This document shows positions 61,342-64,000 of a stretch of 64,000 bases of DNA, piece after piece. Position 1 is the first letter of the stretch; each line of letters starts with the position of its first letter. A program made the translations under genes and the position numbers. The DNA comes from Phaeocystidibacter marisrubri (GTDB lineage: Bacteria; Bacteroidota; Bacteroidia; Flavobacteriales; Schleiferiaceae). The notes beneath the pieces were generated by a model. The model was not told where the DNA came from. It was given only the letters and a program-made list of their open reading frames with translations, and ran no database searches. The DNA lies in assembly GCF_008933165.1 (NCBI RefSeq), contig NZ_WBVQ01000002.1, positions 62,001 to 126,000 on the forward strand. The letters are read 5' to 3'.

Positions 61342-62646
61342 TCAGCTTTTGCGCAAAATCAAGTACCCACCTAATCCACATAACAGGGAGGTGATGAAGA
61401 TTCCAATTTTCGCTTGTAGGATATACGTCTTGTCTACAAATGCCAGGTCTGTGATAAATAAGGACATCGTAAAACCGATGCCTGCGAGCAATGCTGTACC
61501 GTAAAGCTGACGCCAACGCACACCCTCTGGAAGGGTTGCCAATTTGAGCTTAACGAGGATTTTCGTGAATCCAACTACTCCGATAAACTTCCCGAAAGCC
61601 AGTCCAAAGAGGACTCCCAAACTGACCGAACTGCCCAAGTTCGAATAGAAGTTTCCCGAGAACGTGATCCCAGCATTGGCGAGAGCGAAAATGGGCATAA
61701 CTACAAAGCTCACCAAAGGATGCATGCTGTGTTCAAGACGTTGTAAGGGAGTCATTGCGGCCTTGGAATAACGTCGGATTCGGTCGAGGATATGAAGTTG
61801 ATCTGTTGTAACTAGCGTAACGTTGTTGGGTGCCGCCCTTTCGAATGCATTGGTGAGATCATTCATTTTTACAACAAACCGTTTATCACCAATTTTTACG
61901 TTAGCCGGAATGGTCAATGCCGCAATCACTCCTGCAATGGTAGCGTGAATCCCAGAAAGGAGGAATGCTAACCACAGTCCACCGATCCCAACAATTCCAT
62001 AGAACAACGTATTTCTCACTCCTAATAGATTGGCTAACAATAGTACCGCTAGAAAACCGCCGCCTATCAGCAGACTGAGGGTGGAAATATCCGACGTGTA
62101 GAAAAATGCGATGACCAGCACAGCGCCCAAATCATCTACTATGGCCAGCGCTGTTAAAAACACCTTTAGCGCAATCGGCACCTTATCCCCTAAGAGATAA
62201 AGTATCCCCAAGGCGAAGGCAATATCTGTAGCCATGGGAATTCCCCAACCATTGGAAGCCTCTCCTGCCGGATTCCAAATCCAGTACAGTAAAGCCGGAA
62301 CGACCATGCCCCCAAGCGCTGCAAAAATGGGCGCAATAGCATCCTTAGGCTTGGAAAGTGCACCTCCCATAATCTCCCGTTTCAACTCCAGTCCGACAAC
62401 GAAAAAGAAAACGGACATCAGTCCATCATTGATCCAGTGATGCAGGGATTTGGATACTGAAAAATCGCTAAAACCAATGGTGAAAGTGTGTTCCCAAAAA
62501 TGATGGTACTCTTCTTTCAATGGGGAATTAGCAAGTACTAATGCAATGACTGCAGAGGCAAATAATAAAATCCCACTGGTGGACGAGTTACTGATAAATC
62601 GGTTGATGGGAAGCAATACATATTTGTCGATGGGATCTAATCTCAT
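61342..62646 (-). CDS. nhaA: Na+/H+ antiporter NhaA
   Basis: A 434-residue inner-membrane antiporter. NhaA hallmarks: PMATDIAFALGIL with the conserved Asp, ALAIVDDLGAVLVIA with the ion-binding Asp pair, and VGLELKREIMGG. It expels Na+ in exchange for H+ and controls pH and sodium tolerance. It is a single gene. A soluble insert follows helix VIII, as in long NhaA forms. Confidence 0.95.
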   Translation of the reverse strand: MRLDPIDKYVLLPINRFISNSSTSGILLFASAVIALVLANSPLKEEYHHFWEHTFTIGFSDFSVSKSLHHWINDGLMSVFFFVVGLELKREIMGGALSKPKDAIAPIFAALGGMVVPALLYWIWNPAGEASNGWGIPMATDIAFALGILYLLGDKVPIALKVFLTALAIVDDLGAVLVIAFFYTSDISTLSLLIGGGFLAVLLLANLLGVRNTLFYGIVGIGGLWLAFLLSGIHATIAGVIAALTIPANVKIGDKRFVVKMNDLTNAFERAAPNNVTLVTTDQLHILDRIRRYSKAAMTPLQRLEHSMHPLVSFVVMPIFALANAGITFSGNFYSNLGSSVSLGVLFGLAFGKFIGVVGFTKILVKLKLATLPEGVRWRQLYGTALLAGIGFTMSLFITDLAFVDKTYILQAKIGIFITSLLCGLGGYLILRKS

Positions 62647-62780
62647 TCATTTGGACTTAGCATTCTATGGGTTGAATGCGTTCATTATCAAATCTCTTCA
62701 AGCGGGACAAGCGGAAGGTGGAGCGATGTTTGGATGATAAAAGGGCATTCAAGACGAAACTCTATACGCCTTTGCAAGCC

Positions 62781-63368
62781 CTATTTTGATCGGTACAAGA
62801 TGATGACTTGCGCTAGAACACCGAGGAAAACCAGCATATATATCTCAATATTTGTGAAGAACTCTACGGAGTCCATGGCTTTCTGACTTATCCGCTTCTG
62901 CTTGGCACTTTCTTCCATTTGAATGGTAGAGAGCTCATCCATGTGGCGATAAATTCGGTCATATCGCCCAACGATGACGTCGAGATTGTGTTGCCCCAAC
63001 TGGACATGTTGTTCTTCTATTCGGCTCAATTGATTCTTAGCCTCAATCACCCTGCTTAGTTCTATTTGCTCAAAATCTGTGAGATTGGTGCTGCGATACT
63101 CTGAAATGATATCCTTGAACTTATCCTCAAAAACCCTCACTCGCTCGTCATAATGGGTGGTATCACTTCTAACGATCAGCAATTCACGATTTCGAAGCAG
63201 ACTCGTCATTCGGTAAATTAAATTGCTGGCTACCATCCTATCATCATAGATGTTTTCCACCGAATTCTTGAGCTGTTTGAAGTTTCTCCTATCGATCAAA
63301 TTCGTTCCGAGAATGACCAAAAACACGATTAAGACGGCAAATACCCATTTTATCTTTTCTATCATCAT
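62781..63368 (-). CDS. Two-helix membrane protein with sensor-like helical bundle
   Basis: A 195-residue protein with membrane helices near both ends (WVFAVLIVFLVILGTNLI and YMLVFLGVLAQVIILY) and a helical periplasmic part between, rich in Arg, Glu and Leu. This resembles the four-helix-bundle ligand domain of chemoreceptors (4HB_MCP) without a signalling tail. The function is unknown; a stand-alone sensory or structural protein is possible. Confidence 0.65.
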   Translation of the reverse strand: MMIEKIKWVFAVLIVFLVILGTNLIDRRNFKQLKNSVENIYDDRMVASNLIYRMTSLLRNRELLIVRSDTTHYDERVRVFEDKFKDIISEYRSTNLTDFEQIELSRVIEAKNQLSRIEEQHVQLGQHNLDVIVGRYDRIYRHMDELSTIQMEESAKQKRISQKAMDSVEFFTNIEIYMLVFLGVLAQVIILYRSK

Positions 63369-63421
63369 CGAATTGAATTTCAGTTTAAAAAATCAGTGAA
63401 TGGAAGTACCACTCCGCACTG

Positions 63422-64000
63422 TCAATCTTCTACCCTTTCTCTTTTCTGGATCTCATGAATGAGCTGTTCAGCAGTGTAGTAGATGGAATGATCATAGGAT
63501 CGTGGATGGGCTTCCCTCCCAAATACAAAGGCAGGAAAACCTACTATTCCCAATTTTTCGATTAACATTAAATCATCCTGATACCAGCGCACGGCGGCTC
63601 TTGAACATTGCTTGCGAATCAGCTTTATATCGAGATGGCTTCGCTTCGCTGCCTCTACGAGTTCATGATTCCTATTGGGGTTCCTACCGCTAAACATCAT
63701 GCGTTCACGCAAGCGTTTGTAGAAGTCTATTGCTTTCTCCGCACTCTGACTTTCAGCCGCCTTTACGTGAATGATCAAGGGAAACATGCTCGATGGAGGG
63801 TCGGAAATCCACACTTTGCCTGAAATGGGATAGTCGTATTGCTCCGACGCTCTCATCCAACGTTGAGACATAATGACGGGCAACAAGCCTGTATCTACCG
63901 CGCTCTCAAAAAGGAATGGACTTAACTCACCGATGTGATATCGGACGGGAATCGTTAGTCCGCTGTTCTCTAGAAATCGAGACAGCTTGTGTTCTTCATC
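63422..64000 (-). CDS. DsbA/thioredoxin-fold protein (5' part outside window)
   Basis: The frame stays open to the window edge, so the start lies beyond 64000. The visible 192 residues have the helical insert (LVEAAKRSHLDIKLI) and the cis-proline loop GIVGFPAFVFG of DsbA-like oxidoreductases. The CxxC site, if present, would be in the missing N terminus. Similar proteins are FrnE-like or SpxH-like; which one cannot be told. Confidence 0.65.
   Translation of the reverse strand, partial: DEEHKLSRFLENSGLTIPVRYHIGELSPFLFESAVDTGLLPVIMSQRWMRASEQYDYPISGKVWISDPPSSMFPLIIHVKAAESQSAEKAIDFYKRLRERMMFSGRNPNRNHELVEAAKRSHLDIKLIRKQCSRAAVRWYQDDLMLIEKLGIVGFPAFVFGREAHPRSYDHSIYYTAEQLIHEIQKRERVED

Overview
The window comes from a member of the Bacteroidetes, most likely the order Flavobacteriales. 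The evidence is a secreted protease with a type IX secretion C-terminal sorting domain, a TonB-dependent receptor paired with a DUF4249 lipoprotein, RteC- and DUF4248-like mobile-element proteins, an IntDOT-like tyrosine recombinase, and few Shine-Dalgarno sites. I cannot name the genus.

Bases 1-14.5 kb are ordinary chromosome: the start of an ArsR-type regulator (cut by the edge), seven to eight tandem 108-bp repeats, a secreted serine protease, thiolase, an NlpC/P60 peptidase, an OmpA lipoprotein with a coiled-coil partner, mnmH-selD (selenouridine in tRNA), a TonB receptor/DUF4249 pair, an HD hydrolase and tRNA-Ser(UGA).

Bases 14535-43751 form an integrated element of about 29 kb. It is bounded by a 15-bp direct repeat of the tRNA-Ser 3' end (14520-14534 and 43737-43751). 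From left to right it carries an integrase, one integron-like gene cassette (GNAT acetyltransferase), a conserved non-coding control region with an origin-like hairpin, a winged-helix replication-like operon, a tightly packed virus-like operon (transglutaminase-like protein, small beta-rich proteins, fibre-like protein, small membrane proteins, GH108 lysozyme, spanin-like protein), an ArdC/zincin/RecA-like fusion, and a KAP NTPase. Excisionase- and RteC-like regulators follow. The distal end is a defence island: a type II CBASS operon (Cap15, CD-NTase, Cap2, Cap3) and an AlwI-type restriction-modification system with two adenine methylases and a controller. No terminase, portal, tail or conjugation genes were recognised, so the virus-like part may be a tail-less virus or a satellite.

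Bases 43752-51566 are the wreck of one or two related elements. They hold five 175-bp tandem repeats, a 3' fragment of a second integrase, and an array of five integron-like cassettes on the + strand: nuclease-like plus HNH; a cassette with no evident gene; PIN plus HEAGH peptidase; a membrane protein; and an Mrr-like nuclease. A second copy of the control region, a partial tRNA end and a third integrase remnant follow. Each cassette ends in an attC-like hairpin site. For five of the six cassettes in the window, the first 9-10 bases are the exact complement of the cassette's own R'' box, which is the signature of integron cassettes. No integron integrase is visible. In both elements the cassettes sit at the same place: downstream of the tyrosine-recombinase terminator and upstream of the control region. 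This is the most interesting structure in the window.

Bases 51.6-64 kb return to chromosome, all on the minus strand: a lipoprotein, a flavodoxin-like quinone reductase, a Crp-family regulator, a DUF4386 membrane protein, a C45-type acyltransferase, a CPBP protease, two beta-lactamase-fold serine hydrolases, an AraC regulator, NhaA, a small sensor-like membrane protein, and a DsbA-like protein cut by the window edge.
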